Origin: Scolanthus callimorphus
Lineage: Eukaryota; Cnidaria; Anthozoa; Actiniaria; Edwardsiidae
Direction of reading: 5' to 3'
NCBI GenBank assembly: GCA_033964015.1
Contig: CM066919.1
Location: 28,363,459-28,427,458, forward strand
Length of the DNA stretch: 64,000 nt
The position numbers were made by a program, and so were the translations under genes. The stretch's first letter is position 1. Each line of letters starts with the position of its first letter. Below the pieces are notes generated by a model that ran no database searches, was not told the origin of the DNA, and was given only the letters and a program-made list of their open reading frames with translations. Below are positions 22,316-34,300 of the stretch, one piece after another.

Positions 22316-25300
22316 ATGGAGAAAGGGAAATCGTCACTGAAGCTATCTACGAGTTCTAAGCGAGGAGCTAAGGTTAGTAGAATTGGTTGGGAGCGAAAAG
22401 TCGGTGACACTTACCTCGACACAGTCTTCAGTCTCTGTCGAAGGCTGGCATATAATAAAATAAGCTTAAATATAGTGCTTGCTTATTATGAAATAAAAAA
22501 ATTGGTTTCTTACTTTCGTTAAAAATAGAGCCAAAAATCGATGGTATTTTGAAATACAGGCAAGTATGTCGTATTGTTTGTTGTTGTCTTTCGTTTTGGG
22601 CAAGTCTGGACTTGCTTGTTTCTTAATGGCAATATTTACATTTTCGCAGTGTCTAGATACCCGGCAGCCGGGTACGGAGGTTTTCACCTACGTACCCGGC
22701 AGTCCAAACATTATTGTCAAAATATGCGAAAACCACTAGAATTTACAAAGAAACGATACTTTATCTTTATAGAGAACTTGTAAGCGATCCCTCTTTGCTA
22801 TAAAGTATTTATTTTGAACAATTTACAAGATCTGTAGTCTCTGAAGCGACTCTACACTTAGAAAAAAATTCGGTCGAACACGCTAAACTGCCGGGTACGT
22901 AGGTGAAAACCTACGTACCCGGCAGTTTCTAATTTATTACAAAAACGATTTGAAAATGAAATTTTTACTTACCAATTGTACTTTATCTTATAGAGAACTT
23001 CGAAATCTTCCTGATTTGCTGCAGTGGAAAGAATTAGAGCAAAGAACATCGACATTAGAGTAGAAAATTCGCTCGAAACGGGAACGAAAACTGCCGGGTA
23101 CGTAGCTGAAAACCTACGTACCCGGCAGTCCAATCTTTGCATCTAAAGCCATGTAATCCATAGAAATCCACTCTGTTTTACCCTCATAGAATGTCATCAT
23201 TGAAAATAGGTGATTTAGCTCATAATTGATACAAAATAATATCGTTCATTGTACTCTAAACAGGTCAAAATGTGTATTGTTGTCAAAAATCTACGGAAGT
23301 GCCGACTGCCGGGTAGGAAAAACGCGCGAAGATCTATAATATACCGGCAGCCTGAAAATCAACTAAAACAGGTATGTAAAGGTCAATGAATGTCACCCAC
23401 CGTATTCTGATATCATTTCCCTATTTTGTCCTTAGTGTGACACTATCCACTCATTTTTGAGCCGCAATAATACGGGATTCCCCGCTGGAATTCGCTCAAC
23501 CACGTGAAGAAAACTGCCGGGTATCTAGCTAGACTCTGCCGAACCTTCAAACCTGCCGAACCTTCAAACCTTCCGTACCCGGCAGTCCAAAATTTGCTTT
23601 TCAAGCCGCAGAAACGCATTGAAATCCGCTCTCTATATATGATGCCAAGACGTGAAGAAGTGATTAATCTCATGACTTGTACGACAAAATATTGTGATTT
23701 CCATTCAAGCACGATGTCCAGTGACAAGTGAGTTGTGAGTCACGCTCGCTCATGACTTTTGTCACGCAGTTCACGGCTTTGGGAAAACTGGGACCTAGAA
23801 ATCGCACCTCCATTCTTTTCTTCCTTCTCTCCTTTCTGTGCATTTCCTTTGTTATTATCATGTCTCTTTTTCCATTAGTAATATTTTCCATTTCTAATAT
23901 TTATCTTTCTTATATTTTTCTTCATTTGTTTACTTTCCATTTAGTTCAATTGTCCTATTGCTTTTTTCCCATTTTCTTTTTTTAAGTTTCCCATTTTGAT
24001 TCTCTTTAAGCTTCTCATAATTGAGAACCTGCTCATTGTAGCACAACTCCGTTCTCTGCTTTCTGTTTCATGGATCAGGCACTGAACAGCTCCACCATTT
24101 ATATTTGAGGTCTGTCATTCTTAGTAATTCTTTGTTTATTTTTGTTCAGTTTTTCCATTTCCCCTGACTTTCCAATTTTTTAAATCATTTTATTGTGATA
24201 TAAATCACTCATCTTTATTTCTTCATTCTTTTTCCTTCCTTGATGTCATGATTTTGTCCTGATGGTTCAATAATTTGAGCTAGATGATGAATTTGAAAAG
24301 TTGCAGAAATCATTTTTTTAGAGAGAAGAGTGACCATATTAAGGTTGGTATCAATCCATGGGCAGATCCAGGGGGATGGGGATTAGGGTGGCTAGCCACC
24401 CCCCTTAATTTCTCATATTTAAGCTTTAGATATCAAATACTGTAAGGTTGTTTATCACAAGAAATTTACCCAGGAGATTAAAGTCATACTAACGTATACT
24501 GACGCTTTAATCGTCATTTTCACAACGGCTTCAATCCTGTTCTATCTTATTATAGGCGGGCAACCTCAAATTCCATTCTCTAATTTTTCTAGTTATTGTT
24601 TTTTTATTTTTCTAATTTGTGAATTTCACAGTTTCCCAAATTGGATGGGATGACCTTCATACTTAAGTGCATATATATTTTTAGAGCAGTTGTATTACAA
24701 AAAATAAATGAGATAATTCAGGGGAGCTCTTAAATTGGAAGGCCAAAGCATGAATTCGACAATATGCTGCAGATGAGCACATGCTCATTTACAAGGTGTC
24801 CATGCACCAAAGTGAGGGACATGCATGATGTCATAACCCCAGGGGGTATTCTGATATAAAAATGATGAGGTGGGGGGGGGGGGGGGTGTATTTTAGGGGT
24901 ATGAAATTTGTAGTTAAAGTATTTTTTGGAGTTGAAAATTCTACCAAGGTAATTTTATTAAAAAAATTTTTATTGAGGGGGGGGTGGGGATCAGGGTGTT
25001 CTCCCTATACTGGACTATACAGGGATGCTTGGCCCGAAAGGGGTAGGGTTTTCAGGCTGGAGGTATAAAAAAGGGGTAGGGTTTTCAGGCTGGTCTGGGT
25101 ATAGAGAAGCTGGATAGGAAAAATTGCAATTTTGGTATAAAATTTCTTTTTTAACAGAGCACAAAGCCGATTCAAGGTCAAAGTGATATAAGAAAGGGGT
25201 ACCTTTTCAGGCTTGGTATAAGAAAGGGGTGCCTTTTCCGCTTTGGTATAAGAAAGGGGTATCTCTTTGGCTTTCGTATAAGAAAGGGATAGCCTGGATT

Positions 25301-28300
25301 GTGAGCTGTTATATTCTGGCCTTCAAATCTAAACGGCACCTGTTCGAGTCTATCAAGGGGAAACAATTTTTTTTCTTCCACTACTTCTTTTTGCAACGCA
25401 TATTTCTTCTTTTTTTTTTCATTTATTACTCGATCCTACAATGGACTTTGCAAGATATGATTCAATTAGTTATTTTTTTTTTAGTATTGCCGTTTCAACA
25501 TTGGTTACGGGCCTTCTGACTTTTTTGGAACAAATGCACTGGGCAAGGATTTGATTGGTTCCCACAGATTGCATTGATGGACAACGCAGAAAAACCCAAC
25601 TGCCAAACTCTAAGAATCTGACAATGATGAAGTAGCGTGTTACCTGAGACAGCTGTAAAGAAAAAATTGGAAAGATGGAAAGGCACACAACATTGTACAG
25701 ATGTGACCCCTCTTTCTCCTGGCTGTGCCCCCAATGTCATTGGGCAATTCCAGAAAATAAAGGTACCCTCCCCACAGGCGGCACTAGTTTTTCACCCCCC
25801 CATGCATCCAGAATTTCCAAAATGGTTTACCCCCCCCCCCCCCCCCCAATGCATATAGAATTCCGGGCAGGTTAAAGAAATCCAGAATTCTGAGCCAATT
25901 TCCAAATGCTGCCCATATTTCTGGAATTGCCCATTGAAAATTCATATGAAGAAAAAGATGGTACGAGAAGCTTCTTTAAGGCCTGAGGACATATACCAGT
26001 GTGTTCCTTGCATTAGGAACAGTTTTAACATAATATGATAATAATTTTTGGTTGTTACAACAGAGTGGACATCTAAGTCTGACGGGGGTTTGTATGAATC
26101 TCTCAAAGCCAGGCACCCACCTATCCAGACTATGGACCTGTTTTGCCTCTAACTATATTCTAATCACTACAAACCCATATTTGTATTATCTGCCAAGTGG
26201 TATTGGAATATCACTAAAGCAACACATGTCAAGCAATGCAAGCATGCGCAATAAAGAATAATTATATGTGATTCCAGAAATTACCTATACCCCTCCCACA
26301 AAAGGGTTTGGGATATGACCCCCCCCCCCACACACACACACACACACACCCTGGAATTTCCAGTGGAAAATACAGTAAAAAACGATACCCTACACATACC
26401 TGTACTGACAGACAGACATTGTTATTATACAATTGAACTCACTATCACAAATGTGATTGGCTGAGAGCAAACAATCAGCCTTTGCTTCGGCAGATAACAC
26501 AGGCCACAGTTTGCTAACTAACGATGTCTTGCTCAACCTCATCCAATAATTGCTTATATTGGAATCATTACAAAATTGTACATAGACTTGAACCCAAATA
26601 AATTGAAATATAAAAGGTGTATTTTCCATTCTATAATGTCTTCAAAATAATTTATTTTGGGAGACAGAAGCACTCATCTATAATTATACCTGTAGGGACC
26701 CCACCCCCCAGGCTAAACATCACAATGTTTGGTGTAGTCATGAGTTATGTAGTCATGACATCTGAAAGGGTGTTTTCTATTATTATGATTATAAGCATTC
26801 AGAAAGAGCAAAGAAACAGAATAACTGCAAAATAATTTTTTGACAGCATTGATGCAAGAAATAATTTTATGAAAGGGATTCAGGGATCATCAATCTAAAG
26901 TACATGATGCCAAAAATAAAACAATTTATCTGTGATCTGATCTGAAGGCACCAGTCCCAAACCTGATGATGACACAATAATGTTGTGCTATGTGTGGCAA
27001 AGCCCAACATGTCAACCTCCAGACATCCATTGTGCGAGCAGTATTCTGGTCATGTGGATGGGCATCAAACTGGGTTGATCCTGCTCGGGTATGACAAAAA
27101 TAAACAAAGAACTACTAAGAATGACAGACCTCAAAATAACACAAGCAAATAAATGGTGGAGCTGTTCAGTGCTTGATCCATGAAACAGAAGCAGAGACAG
27201 AAAGAATGGAGTTGTGCTACAATGAGCAGGTTCTCAATTGGGAGAAACTTAAAGAGAATCAAAATGGGAAACTTAAAAAAAGCAAAATGGAAAAAAAAGC
27301 AAAAGGACAATTGAACTAAATGGAAAGTAAACAAATGAAGAAAAATATAAGAAAGAAAAATATTAGAAATGGAAAAATATTACTAAAGGAAAAAGAGACA
27401 TTATAATAACAAAAGGAAAAGCACAGAAAGGAGAGAAAGAAGAAAAGAATGGAGGTGCAATTTCTAGGTCCCAGTTTTCCCAAAGCCGTGAACTGCGTGA
27501 CAAAAGTCATGAGCGAGTGTGACTCACAACTCACTTGTCACTGGACATCGTGCTTGAAAGGAAATCACAATATTTTGTCGTACAAGTCATGAGATTAATC
27601 ACTTCTTCACGTCTTGGCATCATGCAAGGCTATATAGAGCGGATTTCAATGCGTTTCTGCGGCTTGAAAAGCAAATTTTGGACTGCCGGGTACGGAAGGT
27701 TTGAAGGTTCGGCAGAGTCTAGCTAGATACCCGGCAGTTTTCTTCACGTGGTTGAGCGAATTCCAGCGGGGAATCCCGTATTATTGCGGCTCAAAAATGA
27801 GTGGATAGTGTCACACTAAGGACAAAATAGGGAAATGATATCAGAATACGGTGGGTGACATTCTTTGACCTTTACATACCTGTTTTAGTTGATTTTCAGG
27901 CTGCCGGTATATTATAGATCTTCGCGCGTTTTTCCTACCGGCAGTCGGCACTTCCGTAGATTTTTGACAACAATACACATTTTGACCTGTTTAGAGTACA
28001 ATGAACGATATTATTTTGTATCAATTATGAGCTAAATCACCTATTTTCAATGATGACATTCTATGAGGGTAAAACAGAGTGGATTTCTATGGATTACATG
28101 GCTTTAGATGCAAAGATTGGACTGCCGGGTACGTAGGTTTTCAGCTACGTACCCGGCAGTTAATGTCGATGTTCTTTGCTCTAATTCTTTCCACTGCAGC
28201 AAATCAGGAAGATTCGAAGTTCTCTATAAGATAAAGTACAATTGGTAAGTAAATAATTTCATTTTCAAATCGTTTTGTAATAAATTAGAAACTGCCGGGT

Positions 28301-31300
28301 ACGTAGGTTTTCACCTACGTACCCGGCAGTTTAGCGTGTTTGACCGAATTTTTTTTGTGTAGAGTCGCTTCAGAGACTACAAATCTTGTAAATTGTTCAA
28401 AATAAATACTTATAGCAAAGAGGGATCGCTTATAAGTTCTCTATATAGATAAAGTATCGTTTCTTTGTAAATTCTAGTGGTTTTCGCATATTTTGACAAT
28501 AATGTTTGGACTGCCGGGTACGTAGGTGAAAACCTCCGTACCCGGCTGCCGGGTATCTAGACACTGCGTTACATTTTTGCTCTGTTCCCGCTGGGGCTTA
28601 GACCCCGTCCACACTACTCCGTTTTCAAACAAAAACGGATACTTTTTGCTTCGGATACGACTATTGTCCACACTACAATGCCGAAAGCGATCACTGAAAA
28701 CAGATCAATCCAAAAACGCTCTCCAGAACTGAGCGATTTGAAAACGGAGCTGTTTGAAAACAGAGCTGTTTGAAAATGCTGTTTTCTAGTGGGGACGGGT
28801 GAAAACGATGTTATGTGAAAACATAACCTCGCCGCAGCAAACCCAACCAATTTCACGGGCCAACAGATCAAAATGCACATGCGTTGAGCTTGATTGAGCA
28901 TGCATTAAGAGCGTTTTCGTACGGATACGCATTGTAGTGTGGACAGGCGAAAACGATACAAAAATAATAAGTGTGGACGCAAATCTTTTGAAAACAGGGT
29001 CTTTTTACAACTTCGAGCAGCGTTTGGCCAAATTACTGTTACTCAATGATTTCTATCCTAATTTGTAGATTTGTGGTCCACATTTCGAAATATCACAAAA
29101 GGCAGAGGACTGGGTTCGTGCCACCACAGAAATAAGCATTCAAAAATGGAAAAATTCTATAGAATCTATATATCTAGGCTGTGATTGACATAATCATTTT
29201 AGGTGCGAAAAAATATGTCTATCTGTAAAAACTAAAATTGGAATCTGGAATTTTTTACTGGCATGATAATGCGCGAACACTACCATGAAGACCTTTGAAA
29301 TGAGACTAAATTCAAAGCAACAACTTTTTTTATTGCGAGTAACAAGATTTTTGCCGCTTTCTTGCAAAATTGCTGAAAGTTCTAAAAAAATATGTCTTAA
29401 ATAGTTCTCTTAGTATAGCCTCATCACATTTATGGATGCACTCTTTCTATTCTTATATATTTTATAATGCACCTGTCACTGAATACCCCCACCCTCCCAC
29501 CCCAGGGATGTATGGGGCATTAGCCATAAAGCAAAACAAAACTGTGATAATGACCTCATATATGTAGCCTGAAGCTGGCTCTCCAATGGATTTTGTCGGA
29601 TATTTGATTTTTTTTTGGCGCGCAGGATTCTTCCTGAGACACAGGAATCCTGCACACCAAAAAATCAAATATCAAAAAAAAAAAAACATTGTAGAGCAGG
29701 CTCGCAAGCTACACATATGAGGGTCATTTTTTTCTTTCTAAAAGTGAACAAATCCCCCATCTCTTACCAGATACATACCATCCTTGACAATAGCCAATAC
29801 CGTCGGTTGCATCTACCCGTCTACATGCTCGACAAAAACATGTTCTGTCGGCACGTGAAACTTCGAAGTTTTGACAGTTGAACTTGAAAGTTTGCCCGCC
29901 CAAGCGTGAAGCTTTGGTGACGCTCGTGAGTGGAAAAAGGTAAAAAGTTCAGTTGATTTATTTCTTTTTGACCAGAAACACTGTGAAGTTACCAGAATAT
30001 TAGCTTTTTGCAATGTTTGTTATTGAAACGAAAGTGCGGACTTGAATATTGTGACAAAAACGTTCAAGTTTGGCCGTCAAAACATCCAAGTTTCACTGTC
30101 AAAACTTTGAAGTTTCGCGTGCCGACAGAACATGTTTTTGACGTGAGTGTAGACGGGTAGCTGCAACCGACGGTACAATGCAGAAAAGAATGAGATTGTT
30201 TCAGTTTATAAGTTCCTTGTGGGCAACCAGGCAAGGGCAGGGACTTGAGGTACTCAATTGAGTCTTGCAATACATCCAGCATCCACTGACTTCAGACGTC
30301 TGTAACACGTTTTGTTTGGCAGGCAAAATCAGTAACAATAAATGAATCTCCAAACTACGAATCACCAGAAAGTCACCAGAAAGATGTTCCTATAAATTTA
30401 TATAAAGCTGTACTGAAAGACAGTGCTAGCAAGTATGGAAATGGACCCATGAAACCATCATCTAGTGTTAGAGGAAGAAGAAGCTCTTCTGGTCGCAAGA
30501 GTAGTGATGAGTTTGAGTTTCACTGCTCTTTGATGAAAGTGATGAGGAAAATGACCCTGACATGGACTTGGCATGTACACAGCCAGTTAGTGAGGCACAA
30601 ATCATGACAGGTATGGGGTAGTGCTGTTCATTTTTATTGTTTGTATTCAAGAAATATACATTGTGCAGCAGTCTTTAATAAATCAGGGATCACAGAAATG
30701 TCAAAGAAGTATGTTGTTACTATTGTGGCAGTTATGTTTCAAAGGCTGCCCAATGCAAGGCCTGGAATTTTAACAGAATTAGGTCTCAGTAGTTCTCAAA
30801 AGAAACTAGAACTTCACATTGCAACTAAAAAACTCCTGAGATTCAATGAAGTATGCCTGTGGGTAGAAAAACTGTCAGGCAATGTATTAACCATTCTAGC
30901 CCCGATCACTGATGTGACGTGTTCCATTCCTGACTCAGGTAGTTAAATAGTTTTCTCTTCTGCTGAGTTGTGTTCCAGACATATGGGTGCTTATCCTGGG
31001 GTGAAGTGATTCATCATTTTTCATCTGTGTTTCATCTTTTGGACGATACTTTAAAAAGCAGGGTTTTGTCTCTTAATCGACTGTGCCTTAATCTAAATTT
31101 TTATCAACCTCCAAGACTATTTTGACTAGACTTTTGCAAAAATAAAACTATTTGAGTGCACTCTATTATTAATCCCCTCTCAATGGTTATTAATATATGA
31201 CCATGCAATCTTTTAGGTGTAGTGGCTTATATTGATGTCAGATCAAACACAGAGAACAGGTTTGATGGAATTTCCAAGCAAATGGAGCTTCTTGGGGCTA

Positions 31301-34300
31301 CAGTAAGTATTTGAAAATGCACATTCAAAAATTTCAAGCAATGTTATTCTGTAAGTGCATAAACAATTTGATTTAACATATTTTGAGTTGCAAGTGTTCA
31401 GATCTTTAGCATTCTTCATATATTCATTTCTTGTCTTCTAAAATATCTATTTTCTTTAGATTGTCAAGAAGTTTATTCCAGAGGTTACTCATGTAGTAAG
31501 TAATTAATAGCTATACTGCCATTATAAGCTTCTTGTTACGAAGTCCAGGGGACCATTTCTAACTGATATGTATGTTGTCATTACTGGAAAAAAATTACAC
31601 TCATCTCCAATCATGAGTTCCAAAGTGAACAATCACAATCTGTTATTTTCCTAGATTTTTAAAGATGGGAAAAAGGCAACCAGAGACAAAGCTAGGAAAA
31701 AAGGCATTCATCTTGTTACAGTGCTGTGGGTTGAGAGCTGTCGGCAGTCAGGGAAGAGGGTATCAGAGGAACTGTTCCCCATTTCTTTTCCTGACGAGAT
31801 TCACACTCCCGTCCGATTTGGGAAGCTAAAAAGAACCAAGTCCATGCAACCCAAATCATTTGAGGAAGATGTCAAGAATAGTGCAGGTATGCTTGCCAGG
31901 TACCACAGTTTAATCAGGATTAACACAGGGACTTGAATTTAAGTTAAAGAAATTACTGACATAAGCAAAACATTTTAGCATAGATGCCAACTCTTCCATA
32001 TTAGGTTTTGAGTCTCTTGCTTTTTTTTACCTCTGTCATCTCTCACTAGAATTTTCCTTTTTCCTTAATATGTTTACTGGGTATTTTTCCTGCTAAATTT
32101 TCCTTGCATTTGCAGTTTGAATCTCCTGCTTTCTTGGACCCCAGTCACAGCTACCCACCCTGGATTTTTTTTCATTTGAACCACCCCCTTGAAATTGTGC
32201 TTACCCTACCTGGAATTTCGTATTTTTAAGGGTGCCCTCCTTGGGATTCCAAGCTTTACTTTGACACCCACCCTGGAACTCTGAGCTCTATTTTGATTGA
32301 CCACCCACCCTGGAATTCCAGAGGTCCTCAACAGGGAAGGTGTGACTGCCCATTTTTACAGTCCTCTGTACCCTGCGAGCAGTGATTTTCCTCCTCTCTT
32401 AGGCCGGCGGCTATCTGCTAGTAAGTCCCCTGCAGATCTACTAGGAGAGACATTAAATGCCATTAAATTTTCAACAGAGAAAGAAAAAAGGAAAAGAAGG
32501 ACTGCAGCAAGGAAAGCTACTCCAGTTGCATCGCCTTTAGGTTAGTGACAATGTTTAATACAAATTTTGTAAAGGTAGGCAATATCTTCATTAGAAAAGA
32601 ATGTATTTCTTAATGAATTAGCCTTTCTTTCATTCCAGCTATTCCAGCTATTTTGTGTCAAGATACACAAGCACCCTATAGTCCGGTATGTAATTTTACA
32701 GAATTTTTGCCAGATCTTAAATTTTGCTTAATTTGGTGAATTTATTAAGAAAGTGTCTTGCAAAATGTGTGACATTGCCTGCTTTCTTGGATTATCTTTT
32801 ATATCTTTCCAGTTAGCAATAGGCCCATCATTGTCCCCAGGGATTATTCCAACCACACCCCTACAGGGAACTGTTGCACTAGGATCAAGAATAGGTAAAC
32901 CAGATACCTTGCTTACTGCCGACACACATAAAATAAAGAAATGAAATTCTGTGTTACAGTACATTTTTCCTTTCCATTGTTATCCTCACAGATGAAAGTG
33001 ATGATCAAAACACACCAGAGCCTGATCCCACAAGCAAACGATTAAAGTTTGGTAGGTTACATGTAAATGGCATGAGTTCGCTCTAAAAATCAAGGAGCAA
33101 ATTCTATGTTACAGGACAATAATTTTCCTTTTCATTGTTATTGTCTCACTTGGGTAGTGCTGTTGTTATGGCATCCTTAGTTCATACACAAATTGTGTGG
33201 CTCAGACATTTCAGATAGTGATGCCAGTCCACTCAGAAGTCCAGTTAAAACAAAAGCAGTAACAAAGACCAAAGGAAAACGGCAGCAGTCTACGACCACC
33301 CCAGCTCAGTCTCCAAGCAACACGACCAAGACACCTGACACGCAAGACACACCCAGGGACACCTTACAAACAGGTTTGACCTGCATTGAGTTAAAGCCAA
33401 CATTTCTAATTCATATGATATCATAATTGTTGATTTTTTCAGGATCTGGCCCATTGAAGAAAAGAAAACGTAATGCATCATGTCGAGATTCAGATGTGAG
33501 TGAACCAGAAACTCATCAGAAAAACAAGAAAAAGCCAAGGGCTGCTTCACTGGATGCAAAAGCTGAGGAAGAACTTCTTGCTTCAGATGACTATGATAAG
33601 GGGAACAAGAAACAAGCCAGGGTAGGGAATAGAAGGAGAGTGAAATCCACAGGAACGGCACTCGCAAGTAATCCAGCTACAGACAGTCTGAATACAAATA
33701 GAGGTCAGCTCATGATGAATTTCTTTATCAATTTTGTTAGAATTTTTCCAATTGTTTTTAAAAGTGTTTGCTGTTGGTAGATCATAGGAGTCAGGGGGCC
33801 AAGTGTGGCTGTGCCTTGCAAACAATTTATACAAGGTGCACTGGCTTGCTTGCTTGAATATTGATATTATGTGATAGGCTTAGTTTCTGGCATGGATGAT
33901 TTTAGTGCACCTGCTATCTTCTCATGTAGGAATTAAGGCTTCATTAAAAATAGCACCCACTATGGCTGGAACTGAGCCTAGCCATGTGATGGCAGTCAGG
34001 ATTTGTAAAAAAAATTAGGTGCCATCTGTAAGTTTTGATCATCATTAGCAAAGTTGTTGTGTTAATGGCATCTGGATCTGTGGTGGTGTGACACAGGGTT
34101 GCGCCCTTGGTCCCTGTTTCTTCAACATCTTGCATTTAATCCTCCATAACAGTAGTACATTAAAAACCATTTGATTGTTAAAATTTGTTTTCAGGGACTT
34201 CATCTGACCAAGAAAACAAGAAAAGTTATTTAACTAAGTGTGTCCGTAAAACCACCAAAAGCCAAGCACAAGTAATAGACTCCACTACAAAACAAAATTC

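Larger units (their letters stand above)
22645..28568. mobile_element. 5.9-kb fold-back transposon with phased hairpins
   Basis: Two inverted arms (22645-24145 and 27094-28568) begin CGCAGTGTCTAGATACCC and are nearly identical. A perfect 9-bp TSD, TTACATTTT, lies immediately outside at 22636-22644 and 28569-28577. Each arm carries five hairpins bounded by ACTGCCGGGTA/TACCCGGCAGT, spaced about 204-222 bp apart. The 2.9-kb centre has no frame above ~100 codons and no recognisable transposase. The TSD length suggests Mutator-like transposition; the architecture resembles fold-back elements. It sits in the first intron of the MCPH1-like gene. Confidence 0.93.

Noticed and set aside
22645..28568. 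CRISPR-like reading of the regularly spaced palindromes
   Set aside because: The repeats are palindromic and spaced ~200 bp apart inside inverted transposon arms, in an intron-containing animal genome. Spacing, length and context all exclude a CRISPR array.
30641..30946. 101-codon frame ending in a phase-1 donor just before the first BRCT exon
   Set aside because: It could splice to 31217 by phase, but the sequence looks non-coding in three competing frames. Joining 30610 directly to 31217 gives a simpler model.
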